Assembly (NCBI GenBank): GCA_012845835.1
Contig: JABAKD010000019.1
Location: 14,805,420-14,869,419, forward strand
Reading direction: 5' to 3'
Source: Undaria pinnatifida
Lineage: Eukaryota > Sar > Phaeophyceae > Laminariales > Alariaceae
DNA length: 64,000 bases
A model generated the notes under the pieces. It saw nothing but the letters and a program-made list of their open reading frames with translations, ran no database searches and had not been told where the DNA came from. The position numbers and the translations under genes are program-made. Below, in pieces: positions 1 through 11,545 of this stretch (within the stretch, counting starts at the first letter, position 1; each line of letters begins with the position of its first letter).

Positions 1-482
1 CAGCCATCGCACAGGGTTCCGAACGCACCTACTGCCGTCGGGAGAAGCAGCAAACTCGTTCGTTTTTTTCTTGCTCATCCCATGTACCAGGTATGTCGTA
101 GCTGTGTATCGTATCTGGTATTATCGATCACGGCTACGCCCTCGTCTGGTGTGCGGGGGGTAACCACTTACCAGTACCAGGTACCATTTACACCATCGGG
201 TTTTGAGCCAATCATACGAGCGACTCTGCTCTGCTGCACCTCACCGACCAAAAAGTCTCAAATAGGCGATTTGTTTGGCGCAGCCTATTATAGCTAACCA
301 ATCCATTGCGGAGTGATACCGAACCATTGATACAGCACTAATAATAAAAAATGAATATTGAAACCCGGAAAGGAACACGGGGGTAGTAACACCACCAACA
401 CCGCCCCACTGCAAAAACAGGAGAAAAAAAAAACAAGAAAAACATTAAAACAGCACAACATATTATAAAAATAAAAATACAC
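1..482. other. Intergenic, no gene seen
   Basis: It contains two TACCAGGTA words (85, 175) and A-rich sequence from 340 to 480. No open frame has splice or family support. Confidence 0.5.
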
Positions 483-640
483 TCCAGCTGTGAGATCGAA
501 TATTTTGTCGAAACTCATCTTTGCAAGCTGTGTGTGATACTCCGATCGCGCGTATTACGGGTTGTGTCCTCATTAAGGATATAGGTCGGCGACTCCCCTT
601 GCAACTACAGTGTAGCTATCAGGGTCAACAGGGTGATTAT
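483..640 (+). repeat. Dispersed family A ('CCAGCTGTGAGATCGA'), copy 1
   Basis: CCAGCTGTGAGATCGA, then TCGAAACTCATCTTTGCAAG and GATATAGGTCGGCGACTCCC. It is about 95 percent like 10928-11083. Shorter or diverged copies occur at 22010-22215, 22757-22815, 23633-23652, 30133-30195 and 38098-38195, and reversed at 19999-20047. AT-rich 'AATAAAAAT' sequence usually precedes it. Confidence 0.7.
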
Positions 641-1470
641 AGTTGGGGTGGTTGTAGAGCAATCGAGAGTGTATAAAACGCCTTCCAGGTCCGATAGGAA
701 TAATGCCTGCGATGTAAATTGGAAACCTTCTTTCCCATCACTATAGAAGTATGCCCACCACAAATTTTTCTGGGAAAATTCTCGACGGATATTTCCGGCA
801 ACATTCTTGCATAACACAGCAGAAATCAATGCGCCCTTTTCGTAGATCGGGATGTTGTGTTCTAAAAACTGGGGGACAGACGGCATTCATTTTGAGTGGG
901 CAATCCTCGAGATGCATTGGAGTAGTACCACCGTGTGCGCACGCACGTACGCGCCCCCTCACAGAACTTCACCCGTGCTGCTGTCCGGCAGCCACGTGGT
1001 TGCCATCTGCCGCTAGGACGCGGCTGCGCACGACTGTAACGGAAAACGCGAGACACATACATGATGAGTAAAACAAGGGCGGGCGTGTGGCGACACACAC
1101 AACCAAACACGAGAGCACGGACGTGTATGACGACAAACGCGAAGAAGACGCAGCAGCAGCAGCTGTAGAAGTAGTATCAATAGTAGCCCACCACACCACA
1201 GCCGAGAGAGGACCCTCCTGGCCTGGGTATGGTGGCACAGCCGCATCTACGTCGTGTCCGTGCCCTACAGGGCTGGGTGGTGATTGGTGTGGAGTGTTTG
1301 GAGGGGGAGGTGATACCGTTGTGTGGGGCGGGTGGGGTGTGAGGCAATGAAAACTGGCTTGCTGCTTGCAGGATTAAGGATCAACTTCAACCAAAGAGCC
1401 TCGCAGGATGTATAACCCCCTGTGTTGCGGTTTGGGATCGTTCGGGTTCAATCAACATAGCCTTTCACAC
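641..1470. other. Intergenic, no gene seen
   Basis: Short overlapping frames on both strands only. The GC-rich 900-1350 part has G-runs (1298, 1325) and a GCA tract at 1150. Nothing has a recognisable motif. Confidence 0.45.
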
Positions 1471-1764
1471 ACATATACTTTCCAGCTTCTGGACAAGCCG
1501 TGGTCACAGGTGTCGTCCCTTCTTCCCCCCGGTTCTTGCCTTCAATTTTTATCGCGCATAGGGTTCAGCAATCCCACTGCTCGTCGATTTTTCATCGACT
1601 GTTGCTCACTCACGCTCTCGCGCTTTCCGCAAGTCAATTTGTACACTAAGAAAAAAAACCCGCGAATTTATACGAGTATGCACTCGGGGGGATTCGAACT
1701 CATGAAACTGACCTGCACCAGGCTCGAGGATAACCTGATACGCCGCCGGCGCGACCGATATGGT
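1471..1764 (-). mobile_element. tRNA-derived SINE copy
   Basis: It is a reverse-orientation copy of the element at 25514. The B box is GAGTTCGAATCCC, the A box CGGCGTATCAG. The element end is CTTTCCAGCTTCTGGACAAG on the plus strand. Confidence 0.72.
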
Positions 1765-2159
1765 ACCGTAGCCACGGTCTATCTTGGCACCTTTTATTTC
1801 CCCTTCTCCCTTCCTAGACTTCAATCCGGGGTCAACGGTCTGGATATTTTCATGTTTTCCCATCCCGTTTCTTCCCTTCTCACTCTTTTTTCTCCTCCCT
1901 CCCTACAGTAGTAAACGTAACTTAGATCTGGGGTCACTACGAAAGCATGCTCTTGTCCCTTGTCCCCCCTTCCCAATCCGGCACGCGCCTTCATTACCGG
2001 TATTATCGCGACAAGACTCGAACGAAAACATCCCTCGTCCGCTCGCATCGGCTTGCGCCTGTATACCCACGCTGCTAGGCGGTCTGGCAGAACTAACCCT
2101 AGTCTCCACCGGAACTGACCCTCAGGGGACAGGCCGGGTCGCCCTAAACACGCATCCGT

Positions 2160-2382
2160 ATACAACTATAGCTTGCGCTGCCGGGGTTGTAACGAAGACC
2201 ACTGATAGGAACAGCTTACGCTATACCTACAATGGGACCCGAAGGGTGCGCCAGCTAGCGTTGGGCTGCGAAAGCAACTGAGTTAAATCGACACACGACG
2301 CGTATGAAAATACGTGGAAGTGTGGTGAGCTAAAGCTATATTTTTCCCCATCCACCGGAGGATCATTAAAAAAAAAAAACTA
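2160..2382 (+). mobile_element. Poly(A)-tailed retroposon, longest copy
   Basis: CTTGCGCTGCCGGGGTTGTA, then GGGACCCGAAGGGTGCGCCA, then CCACCGGAGGATCATT and a run of 12 A. It shares its body with 21826-21976 (5'-truncated) and 23683-23905 (reverse). 5' truncation with a 3' A-tail points to LINE-driven retroposition. No coding capacity is seen. Confidence 0.65.
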
Positions 2383-3285
2383 GCGGCGGCGTTGTGAGGG
2401 TGACCACGTTCGTACGCTACTACGCTACTCGCCGCTATATCATAGCTAGTCTCATCACTATTAATGCTTCACATTACTAGCTACGACCAGGAATCTACAA
2501 ATATTACCCATGTTTGCATTTGGTATGTCTGTCTCGTATCATTAGTTTGTGACCACAGCAGAGCTCGTCTCTTCACCTGGTGTGATATAAATATAAATGC
2601 TCGTACGTAGGAGGCATTGGCGCGGACACTGGTTGTGCAGGACGTATCATAGATGAGTGGAAAGATCAGGATAACGAGAAAAACATACACCGCTACTGCT
2701 TCTGACGACAGTTTGTGTGTTGACCAATCAAACAACCTCAAATATCACAGTGAGCTACAGTTGGCCAGCGAAAGTGTTTCTTTAAAACGGCAGTGGTAGT
2801 TGGTAAGTGTGTCCACCCGGAGTACCGGAGTAGCTAACAGCTAACAGCGTAATAGCAACCCCACCCATGGCATGTACATACACAGCCCGGAGGAATCAAG
2901 GGGAAGCGTGTCGAACGCCAAGTGACGACCGCACGAAACTGGGGTACGAGTAGAGGGTGCGTGTTCATCATCAAGCTGGAAGGCACGCGTGCAGCGCAGC
3001 ACGGCTTCCATAAATGTTGATAGTAATATCAGTGGTGCTGCACAATCTTCCCATTTTTTAGTTCGAAATACCCTGTGGCATGTGGTAAAGAGGTGGTAGA
3101 GAGGGTCCCGAGAGGGGAAAAGTACACACAGCAGTAGTACAGACAGCATACATGCGGCGTCAGAGGCCCAAATCCCAATGATAAACGAACGTGTCGTTCT
3201 GATGTCTACGATAAACACCGGTCTTATATATATTGGATGCTACCGTAGTCTCCGACACACTGACACACATTTTTTTCTGCTTTTT
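2383..3285. other. Intergenic, no gene seen
   Basis: A minus-strand 125-codon frame (2841-3218) has no recognisable domain. Small words such as CTACGCTACTACGCTACTCG repeat. I see no feature I can support. Confidence 0.4.
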
Positions 3286-3569
3286 TTCACACTTTTACTT
3301 TCCAGCTTCTGGACAAGCCGTGGTCACAGGTGTCGTCCCTTCTTCCCCCCGGTTCTTTTATCGCGCATAGGGTTCAGCAATCCCACTGCTCGCCGATTTT
3401 TCATCGAGTGTTGCTAACTCACGCTCTCGCGTTTTCCGCCAGTCAATTTGTGCACAAGAAAAAGTCCCCGCGAATTTATACGACTATGCACTCGAGGGGA
3501 TTCCAACTCGCGAAACTGACCTATACCAGGCTCGAGGATAACCTGATACGCCACCGGGGCGACCGGCAC
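3286..3569 (-). mobile_element. tRNA-derived SINE copy
   Basis: It is a reverse-orientation copy with A box TGGCGTATCAG and a mutated B box GAGTTGGAATCCC. A short internal stretch present in the 1.5-kb copy (CCTTCAATTTT) is missing. Confidence 0.72.
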
Positions 3570-3754
3570 TACCTGTACTGCTACCAGGTATGTATCAGTA
3601 TGAAATACGGCCGGCGGTGGTGGTGTGGGAGGCAACGGCGATGCGTGTGGTCGTCGGGATGACTCGCATCATGAAATCATCTTGAAACCATTTGCAGTCG
3701 AATCTCTGGGTTCTCACGGAATGCGATTTCTCGTCGACATGCAAGCGTACAAGT

Positions 3755-3862
3755 GTGACCACAGAGCTGATCTTTCTAGGGTGAAGAATCAGTACGGACA
3801 CTGGGTGTGCTGGATGTCGACGAGTAGAAGAACGGTTTAATGTGAAGAACACACACACACAA
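3755..3862 (+). repeat. Dispersed family E ending in (AC)n, copy 1
   Basis: GTGACCACAGAGCTGATCTT, GAATCAGTACGGACACTGGG, AGAAGAACGGTTTAATGTGA and an AC run. Near-identical copies lie at 13529-13631, 14445-14547 and 15487-15563, diverged ones at 14585-14655 and 14907-14975. Each good copy ends in the AC microsatellite, which suggests it was carried along. Confidence 0.72.
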
Positions 3863-4397
3863 GTACGAAAGGCCGGACGTCTGGTCTGTACTCATTCTAC
3901 TAAAGTATACTATCGGCATTAACATGTTAGTATAGCGACGCATTACATGCACTCCTACAAATGTTAGGGCCGGGGCAGCTGTATCACCGAGTCAACGCAC
4001 TATTAATACCAGGTATAAAATCAAAACTAAGCACGAACGGGTATGACAAGACAAGTCATACGCACATATCGGACGAGAAATTTAGATGATCTCGTCCAAC
4101 AAGTACGTACGTACTGGTAAGTCGGTATTTCGAACAAAACGTATAACCGGACTTGGCCTACCGGTAATACCTGTAGTACCCTTGTACACAGAGAAGCAAC
4201 AAGGATACCTATGACAGAGTAGTTAGTACTTGTAGAGAGTTCGTACCTCGTATGTAGTACGAGCACGACTGACATCAGCCATTCGATGTTGATGGCGGCC
4301 ATCATGTCCTATTTGCTGTCCACCAGCAGTATATATACGACGACACTACACACACGACGTATGAGTGTACCAGGTATACGTGTACGCTCCTACGTAG

Positions 4398-4639
4398 ACG
4401 CCATGTTGCCAACCTTGCTGTTGAGCTTGGTAATAAATCACAAAATGCTGCTGATTTTGAGTCGTTTACCTTGGATATAAAGAAACGCTACGTCAGACCC
4501 CTCGGGAAAATTGAGCAGAACGCTCAAAATGGCTCGCGAAAAGCGACATCAGCAAACGATGGCTTCGAAAAAAAGAAAATAAGAGCGAGATTGTTGCCTA
4601 CTATGGGAACATCTGGAGCAATGAATGCTGGATACACAG
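4398..4639 (+). CDS. Orphan exon candidate, unknown product
   Basis: An 80-codon open stretch with coding-like composition (HVANLAVELGN, ADFESFTLDIKKRYVRPLG, KKKIRARLLPTMG) ends ACACAG|GTAGGC in phase 1. The acceptor at CTACGTAG is weak. No neighbour exon was identified and I do not recognise the family. It may be part of a gene disrupted by repeats. Confidence 0.4.
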
Positions 4640-5720
4640 GTAGGCGGGGCCGTGAGCGGGGGTGTACTACCAAGGTATTCTCCACGGGGGAAGACATGGC
4701 GACATGTAGCGCGAAAGCCGCAACAGCCACTTGCTTGGTGGTACTCTGCCATGTGCCGTCACCTGCTGTACCCGCTAACATCAGGTGCGATTTTTAACAA
4801 AAAATAACAAAAGGAACTGATTTTCGACGTTGGGCCAAGACGAATCAACCACGAAAAAACAACGTCTCTTGAGCGAAAATGTAAGGACCGTTTCGTATTC
4901 ATATTATCATTCATACGCTTCTTACATTTCCGTGTAGAGAGACAAACATACCCCGATTGCTATACTTGATCCTAGATAGTATTTCACCCACTATAATCAG
5001 TGAGACAGATCACACTGCAACCGAGCCACTGCAACCGAGTCGCTCGGTGACCCAAACAAATGCAAACAAAAAAAAAAACGATCCTAGAGATTCGACTGAC
5101 TATCAGCGCGCGACTAGCGACTAGCATCAAGGGTAAGAGCAGTACATAGATCGAGAGCGTAGATAGGAGGAGTCAACAGGCTAGTCAAGCCCCCAACTCG
5201 CATGGTACGACGACCGGCGAGCCTGCCAGTAGATGAAAGCGTTGGCGTAAAGGTGGCTTCACTTCAATATTTTCCGAATGATGGAGCTGTATACAAGGTG
5301 TCTGTAATTTCCCTTCTCATATTCTTACGGCTCAACAGCACATCTTCGCGAGACCGATGACGTTCGGGATTTCAAGCGTGCTCGTTCAAGCGCAGTCGGC
5401 AGGGTCGTCGCGCCGGGATACTCGCGGGGTAGACATTGGGGTACATGACGGGTGGGACGCCAGCTGTTGATTGTTCCGTTGCGTCAGCTTAGTGCTCGTG
5501 TTATAACGCCTGAGTTCCAACTCTTCATTTGAAGAACCGAAGAGAAAAGGTGCGCGAAGCACGTGAGAAACACGCTGCTATAACTCGTTCAAACTCCACT
5601 TCAAACTGACACACCGAGAAGAGAACACGCTCTTCTCAAGGATCCACGCACGCCGTCCTATTACCATACATGCCTCTCACGTGAGCGTGAAGGTGCGGTT
5701 AGTGAGTCTCCTCTCCTCAC

Positions 5721-5885
5721 CTTTGCCGAAGTGTAGCAGTCCAGGCTGCAATAGTCCTCGCAAAACTCAACCCCAAACTGTCCCCGCCCAAACCCACAGT
5801 TGAGGCACTTGGTCGTCTGATTCATCCCGCGGTACCCACCGCGGCCAGCCACCTGGGGAGGCGGCCTAGTTCGCTGATGCACCAT
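5721..5885 (-). CDS. Orphan first exon candidate with a Cys cluster
   Basis: An ATG at 5885 opens 55 codons ending GCAAAG|GTGAGG, a good donor in phase 0. After an Arg/Gly/Pro-rich start (VAGRGGYRG) comes CLNCGFGRGQFGVEFC, then DYCSLDC: C-x2-C-x11-C-x3-C-x3-C, which looks like a small zinc-binding knuckle. The downstream exon was not found; a GC-richer stretch at 5385-5465 is one possibility. The function is unknown. Confidence 0.45.
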
Positions 5886-6525
5886 GATCTTCTCACCGCG
5901 ACATATGTCCTCAGCGCCACTCAATTGATACAGAAGACTCTTGCTTGCTTGCTCGCTTGATTCGCGTTGATTGTCTACGAGGGGGTCGACTGCTGTGTAC
6001 ACTCCTGTCGGCTGTCGGTTGTTGGGAAGATGGTGAAAAAATGGGAGCAATTAGGATGTGCCGCACAAGTGTTCAATGTTCGTGCAAACTGCAAAAACAA
6101 TTACCAGGTATCATATTAAGTCGCGGTCCCGCGTTAGTGCGGTACATTTTAGTGCTTGGTTTTATTTTAATGCAGTATATATTGCTTGCCACGATTAGCG
6201 AACAACTTTGGCGATGAAAATAAAACTATTTAATTAAATAATTATAACATTATTATAGTCCTTATATTTCTACCCATATTGATGCGGCAATATCCCGGGA
6301 TAATTTCGGCTCCCACTTGTAGTGCGGACGCTGTCATCTGGCAATGCACCGCATTAAACAACGGACCACGACCGCAACAAGAGGATCGAGGGTAGCTGCA
6401 TTTTTTTTGTATTTTTTAATACTTTAATCCATGATGTGAAAGGTAGAGTGGATATATCAAATAATTTGGTTGAAAAGCGAAACATTTTTCGAAGCAGGGC
6501 TTTTTTATTTCCACAACATATATAA

Positions 6526-7333
6526 GGCCGTTTCTTATAGCATTGGATTCTCATCTTCGATTCCGCCAGAATCCGATTCGGCAAAATTCGGGCGGAGAAG
6601 AAAGCCCGACCTTTCTTATAGCGAACGGATTTTGTCAGACGGATTTCAGCAGGACTGTCAATTTTTTTTGAAAACAGCGCGCGCAAAACCCAACACCACA
6701 CAGCAGCAGCAGCAGCAGCAGCACACAGCAGACCGATACAGACATACAGACGCAGCGCAGAGGCAGCAGACCACACGCAGCAGACCACACAGACGTTGCA
6801 AACATGCCGGACCAAGAGGCACCAGAGTCGCTGTTGCTAAGCTACAACAGCCTGGCGGAAGCAGCTATAGAGCATTTTGCAGAGTGCTGCTGCTGCAGAT
6901 GGAAGGCAGCTAGCGTGGTGGCAAAGACAGCAGAAACGTCGACACCAGCTTTTTCTCTCGCTGTCGCGGCCATTTGATGGTGCACCACGCGTCCCGAGGG
7001 CAAGCCAAGTTCGTAGGCTAGCCCACGGGCGACGCCCAGCAGCCCTAACAGCGCCGGCACTGCAGCACGCATGTGGGGTAGCCCGATGTGTGTGTGTGTG
7101 TGTGCGCGCGCGCGGCGCAACCAGAGAGTTTCAAATAATCCGAGACAGAAATCCGGGTTGGGCAGCGTCTCGGATTTTGGTCAGGAATCCGAGTGGCCGC
7201 AACTCGAAAAGCTGAAATCGGATTTTTCCGAGTTGGATTGTGCCAAAATCCGTGTCTATAAGAAGGCGGAAATGGGCCCGAATCGGATTCTGGCGGAATC
7301 GAAGATGAGAATCCAATGCTATAAGAAACGGCC
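6526..7333. mobile_element. PIF/Harbinger-type non-autonomous element (GGCCGTTTCTTAT ends)
   Basis: Near-perfect inverted repeats of about 56 bp begin GGCCGTTTCTTATAGCATTG. TAA flanks both ends (6523-6525, 7334-7336). The word TTTCTTATAG is repeated subterminally near 6613. The 808-bp interior holds a CAG tract (6702-6723) and a TG/CG tract (7086-7114) but no transposase. Confidence 0.85.
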
Positions 7334-9234
7334 TAAACCTCCGAATCTTGGATTTCGTGGCTGGTGGTTAGATTGAACAAAGGAAATCTGGGGTTTGTGG
7401 AGAGGTACTGAATCGTTGGCCGGATTGAAGAGAGGGGGTGGGGAAGAGGTTTATCGAACTCATACCAGGTACATAAATGTGTTTCGATTTTTTGATACGT
7501 TCGATATGATATGATACCGATGCTCTGATGCCAGTGTTTTCGGGTTCCTTGTACTAGAAATGGATGTGAATTCTGTGGCCGTAGACTGCCGCCGTGAAAC
7601 AGAGAAGTCAAACACAAAATTTGAAAAAATATCGCAATTCGAAAAGAACCGAGGAAGAAAGCAAAATAAATGTACCGCGGGTAAGGATAACGAGCGATAA
7701 TAGCTACCCATGTATCCTGTGCACGAACAACTACAATAACAACTCAGCAAAAAACAAAAACAACCCAACAAAGGAGAAACTACAACTAAAAACTGCTGGG
7801 TTTTTGTAGATAGAGTGCAAAAACGAAAACGAAAAGCTGAGAGAAAAAGGAAAAAAAGAACTGCATCATGAAGTCCATCACACAAATATCGTATTCAATA
7901 TCGAGATCTAATCAGATCGCGCAGGCCGCTCTATTTTGATGGGTTTTGCACGACAGAGACACAACAAAAAAAATGGAATTTTTCAGGCTTTGAATGGCCC
8001 AAACAGAACCTTTTGGCCCAAACAGAACCTGCATCAACTGCTAACCCACGTGCCGCTCTGTCATGGAGCGAGTCCAGACTCCAGAGGCCAGCGCTTGCAA
8101 CCTGCGAGGCGTTGTATCCGATGGTATTGTTCACTTCCATGGGAGATGTTGAGCTCTCGATTCAAGACCTTGAACGAAGAGATGCAGAGGCTGAAGGTGA
8201 GATATGTTGGAGTGCCGGTGTCGTGCACGACTTTTGTGATGTATTCAATCAAGCAGCAACTATCACGAGGTCCTCCTTCTCCTGCTGACTGACTCCTGGT
8301 ACAAAGCTGCACCAGAGCTGTCAGAGCAGTACATCTACGTACCAGGTTACGGGGTCATCATCATCAGCAGCAACAACAGCATCATCATCAGCAGCAACAA
8401 CAGCAGCAGCAGCACCTGAAACCACGAGAGTGTTCAACAGGTATCTATCTCCCCCGCCGCACAAGTACATACATATCCAGGTGGGTTGAAGTGCCTACCG
8501 CGAGACATGAAACACTTCAATTCAGTGTGCGTGATACTGGTGCTGCTGTTATACTGCTGCCGCTACCTACAGCAGCAGCAGTAGTACTATTTTACTATTT
8601 AACCATCATCCATAGACTACAACGATAACTTCGTACTGCCGCCGTAGCTACCAGCTACTGCTGGTTTACCTGGCACAATAGTTGAAAATGCTGACGTCCT
8701 TTCGTGTACTCGTACACATCAGGCGGAGGCTAATCCTTGGCCCCATGTAAGCACGTACGTACCGGTACTCCTTGCTGTTTTGTGACCGCTGGTGCCACGA
8801 AGGACAAAATCATTCAAATCGTTCTGAGAAACACCAGGCAGAGCGGTTTTTGCAGTTTTTCCGGGAGACGGCTTGGAGAGGGTGGGACGGTCACCCCAAC
8901 AACGTCACGCGACATCGCCGTGCAGCTCGCGTTGTCCTGGGTGTGTTATTGTTGTTTTTTGGTTCGCGTCGTGGAAAGTATGTTCAAGACAGCAGCAGCA
9001 ATGCTATTTAACATGGCGACGGTTGCGTTGAACCTACGAATATACGGGCGCTGTTCACCTTTCAACCTCTCTCCTCTGTCCTCGTGTTCTTGTCTTGTAC
9101 TTCGTACGAATGATACATTCGTAATCGTCGTTCAATTTTTCAGCTATTTCGTCACGCTGCCACTCCATCTGCAGTCTGTGAGAACGTATCTATAGAAGTA
9201 GATCAGCAGTACCAGGTACCTGGTACCAGGTATA
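7334..9234. other. Mostly intergenic
   Basis: It holds the weak exon candidate at 8078-8196, a duplicated CATCATCATCAGCAGCAACA block (8353, 8381), CAG-rich sequence and TACAGCAG-type words near 8570. The 152-codon frame at 8737-9195 has no recognised motif. Confidence 0.4.
8078..8196 (+). CDS. Weak exon candidate
   Basis: GAGTCCAG|ACT to CTGAAG|GTGAGA. One frame gives a helical, coiled-coil-like end (EMLSSRFKTLNEEMQRLK) before the donor; another frame is also open (GDVELSIQDLERRDAEAEG). No flanking exon supports either. Confidence 0.25.
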
Positions 9235-9840
9235 TTGTGTGTGTTTTTCCCTGGGGTATTCCTCAGCTCCAGAGTGACTGGATGAAGCCTGTCCTGTGAC
9301 GACGGACTTGATGATGCGAGTTAACTTGAGAACAACAACAGCAACAACAACAACTACTTCTACTGCTGCTGCTGCTGCTGCTACTGCTGCTTCTGCTGCC
9401 GCTGCTGCTGCTGCTGCTGCTGCTGCTCCTCCTCCTCCTCCTCCTCCTCCTACTACTACTACTACTACTACTACTGCTACTACTACTAGTCTATACTACT
9501 GCTGCTGCTCCTACTACTACTACTACTACTACTACTACTAATACTACTAATATACATGTATGCTGATTTTTATACTGACTCATTACTCGTATGCTTGCAT
9601 TCTGGCTCGTTGTGGAGCCCGTCAGGTTGGGCGAGAGCGTGAAAGTTTTTGTTGTTCTCACATTAACTAGCATAATCAAGTCCGTGGTCACAGGACAGGC
9701 TCCAGTCACTCTGGAGCTGAGGAATACCCCTAGGGAGAAAACACAAACCAAAGGTGGTACACGCATACCTCGTATATCACAGCTGACGCAATTCATGCCT
9801 CCGCCACAAACATACAAAAAGTGAAATCGGGAGTCAGCCT
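9235..9840. repeat. Inverted repeat of about 95 bp around triplet microsatellites
   Basis: CTGGGGTATTCCTCAGCTCC ... GTGACGACGGACTTGATGAT (9250-9318) is repeated in reverse at 9660-9735. Between them are CTG, CCT and ACT triplets (9335-9545). A further diverged copy of the right arm and its outer flank is at 52838-53095. Confidence 0.7.
9335..9545. repeat. Compound triplet microsatellite (ACA/CTG/CCT/ACT)
   Basis: About 200 bp of successive triplet runs, switching from AAC to CTG to CCT to ACT. The frame is open throughout because the repeat lacks stops. Confidence 0.9.
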
Positions 9841-10927
9841 AGGATGTGCCAATCCATACTGGTGTATATGTCTCACTACTCGCGCCTGGAAAAGCTGACT
9901 AGACCGCTTGCCACTCAGGAAAAACCAGAGGGGTCCAGCGTCGTGTGCATGTTGCGTGTCGATTGGTGCTGATTTCTGCTGTCTACACTCTGGATTTAGC
10001 GACGCTCTCGTTCATTCTCGTTCATTGAGATCAGCAAAAGTTTTGTGTGCTGACGTATAAACCGCCAACGGTTTCTCTTCTCGTGCGTGCACAGATATCA
10101 TATGTCAGGTGTGAAATGTGATATCATAAGCCGGTACCATCCATGGGTACCTCAAGTTGGTATCGTACCTGGTATATCCGGGAATAACAAGCAAGGATGC
10201 GTATTTCCTCACCTGGAACCCAAACATTTCCGGGAAACAGCCTTTATCAGCTTTCCCCATTTTTTTCCCCCATTTCCCCTCTCATTCCAGGAGAAGAGGC
10301 GTAGTCTTGGGTGGGGACAAAAAGCATAATCCACGGGTAGTCCATGCACTACATCAAGCACGAGTGTACGATTCGTTCAGGCCTCTGGGCAGTCATTTTC
10401 AGTATTTTTCACTCCACACAGCAGTAATGGCAGGGCAGAATACGAGTGCCCGAGTTATGTTCATCGGTTTCAGTTGATCTTTGTCTTTCACTTATTCATG
10501 TCCTCGTTGGTTTCGTGCTGAGGGCGTCCATCGGATATTGGAAACCTCTGATGTACAGTAGTAGTGCTGATAGCGATCTCTGATGTACGATTATAGTTAT
10601 GTTGCGAGGGAAATCAGCAATAATACGAAGTACAACGGAGGGCGCGAGCAGCCACAGCAGTGCGCTGCTGCGAAAGTGTGTAGCGATCGCGACCGTATCC
10701 GCGACGGTAAACATAAACATGGATGCCTCAACGAAATCCCAACGTCCCTGGTGCATCTGCGCCGAGTTCACCCGTTCTGTTTGAATGTGATACCTCGCAT
10801 GATTATGTAATTATGTAATCGTATCCCTTCCAAGACTCCGCCCGCCATAACTTACGAATCAGTCCACATCAGTCCACATTATGTCATACTAATAATATAT
10901 TTTTATTTTTATTATAAAAATTGAAAA

Positions 10928-11345
10928 TGCGCTCCAGCTGTGAGATCGAGGATTTCGTCGAAACTCATCTTTGCAAGCTGTGTGTGATACTCCGATCGCG
11001 CGTATTACGGGTTGTGTGCCCTCATGAAGGATATAGGTCGGCGACTCCCCTTGCAACTACAGTGTAGCTATCAGGGTCAACAATGTAATGTTTAGTCACT
11101 CTGTACGCGGAAACTATAAAACCCGTTTTCGAGGGGGACAAAATCTGACTGCTGTGGAAGAAAATGCATCAGTTTATCAAGTGAATCCTGTAAGTCGAAT
11201 AACCGGTGAGGGGAGGGAGGAGTTTTTACGAACGTGGGGGCCTGGGTTTGATCAAGAGGGGGGGGGGGGCAGCTTAATCTGTGCGTGGAAACTATAAAGC
11301 CTACCAGGTACCTTGTAAGTCGTACAACCAGTGAGGGGAGGGCGG
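10928..11345 (+). repeat. Dispersed family A, longest copy with internal partial duplication
   Basis: After the shared 155 bp it continues with GGAAACTATAAAACCCGTTT and a CGGTGAGGGGAGGGAGGAG end, shared with 22160-22290. A second diverged copy of that end (GTGGAAACTATAAAGCCTAC ... CAGTGAGGGGAGGG) follows at 11280-11345. Confidence 0.65.
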
Positions 11346-11545
11346 AGCGTTGGAGGGGGTCGGGGTGGGGGGGGGGCGGGGGGGGGGGGGGGGGGGGGGG
11401 CAGAAAGGGTTTTTATACAAACATCTTTAGGTCGCATAGATGTACGAAGGGTTTGCTATACGCGTGGTACTAGGTCTAGGCGATGGTGCGGATGGTGAGG
11501 AAGGAGGGGGCGTTGGGTAGGGGGGGGGGGGGGGGGGGTGAGTGA
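11260..11545. repeat. Cluster of poly(G) runs
   Basis: Runs of 10 to over 20 G at 11261, 11368-11400 and 11520-11539, alternating with GGGGAGGGCGGAG words. C/G runs of similar length occur at 18981-19002, 43741-43759 and 57511-57590. Confidence 0.85.

Noticed and set aside
10951-10990. Hammerhead ribozyme in dispersed family A (reverse strand GATGAGTTTCGACGAAAT)
   Set aside because: It has GATGA...CGAAA with a 2-bp stem II, but the core CUGAUGA reads AAGAUGA, losing essential C3, and another copy (22012) also loses GAAA.
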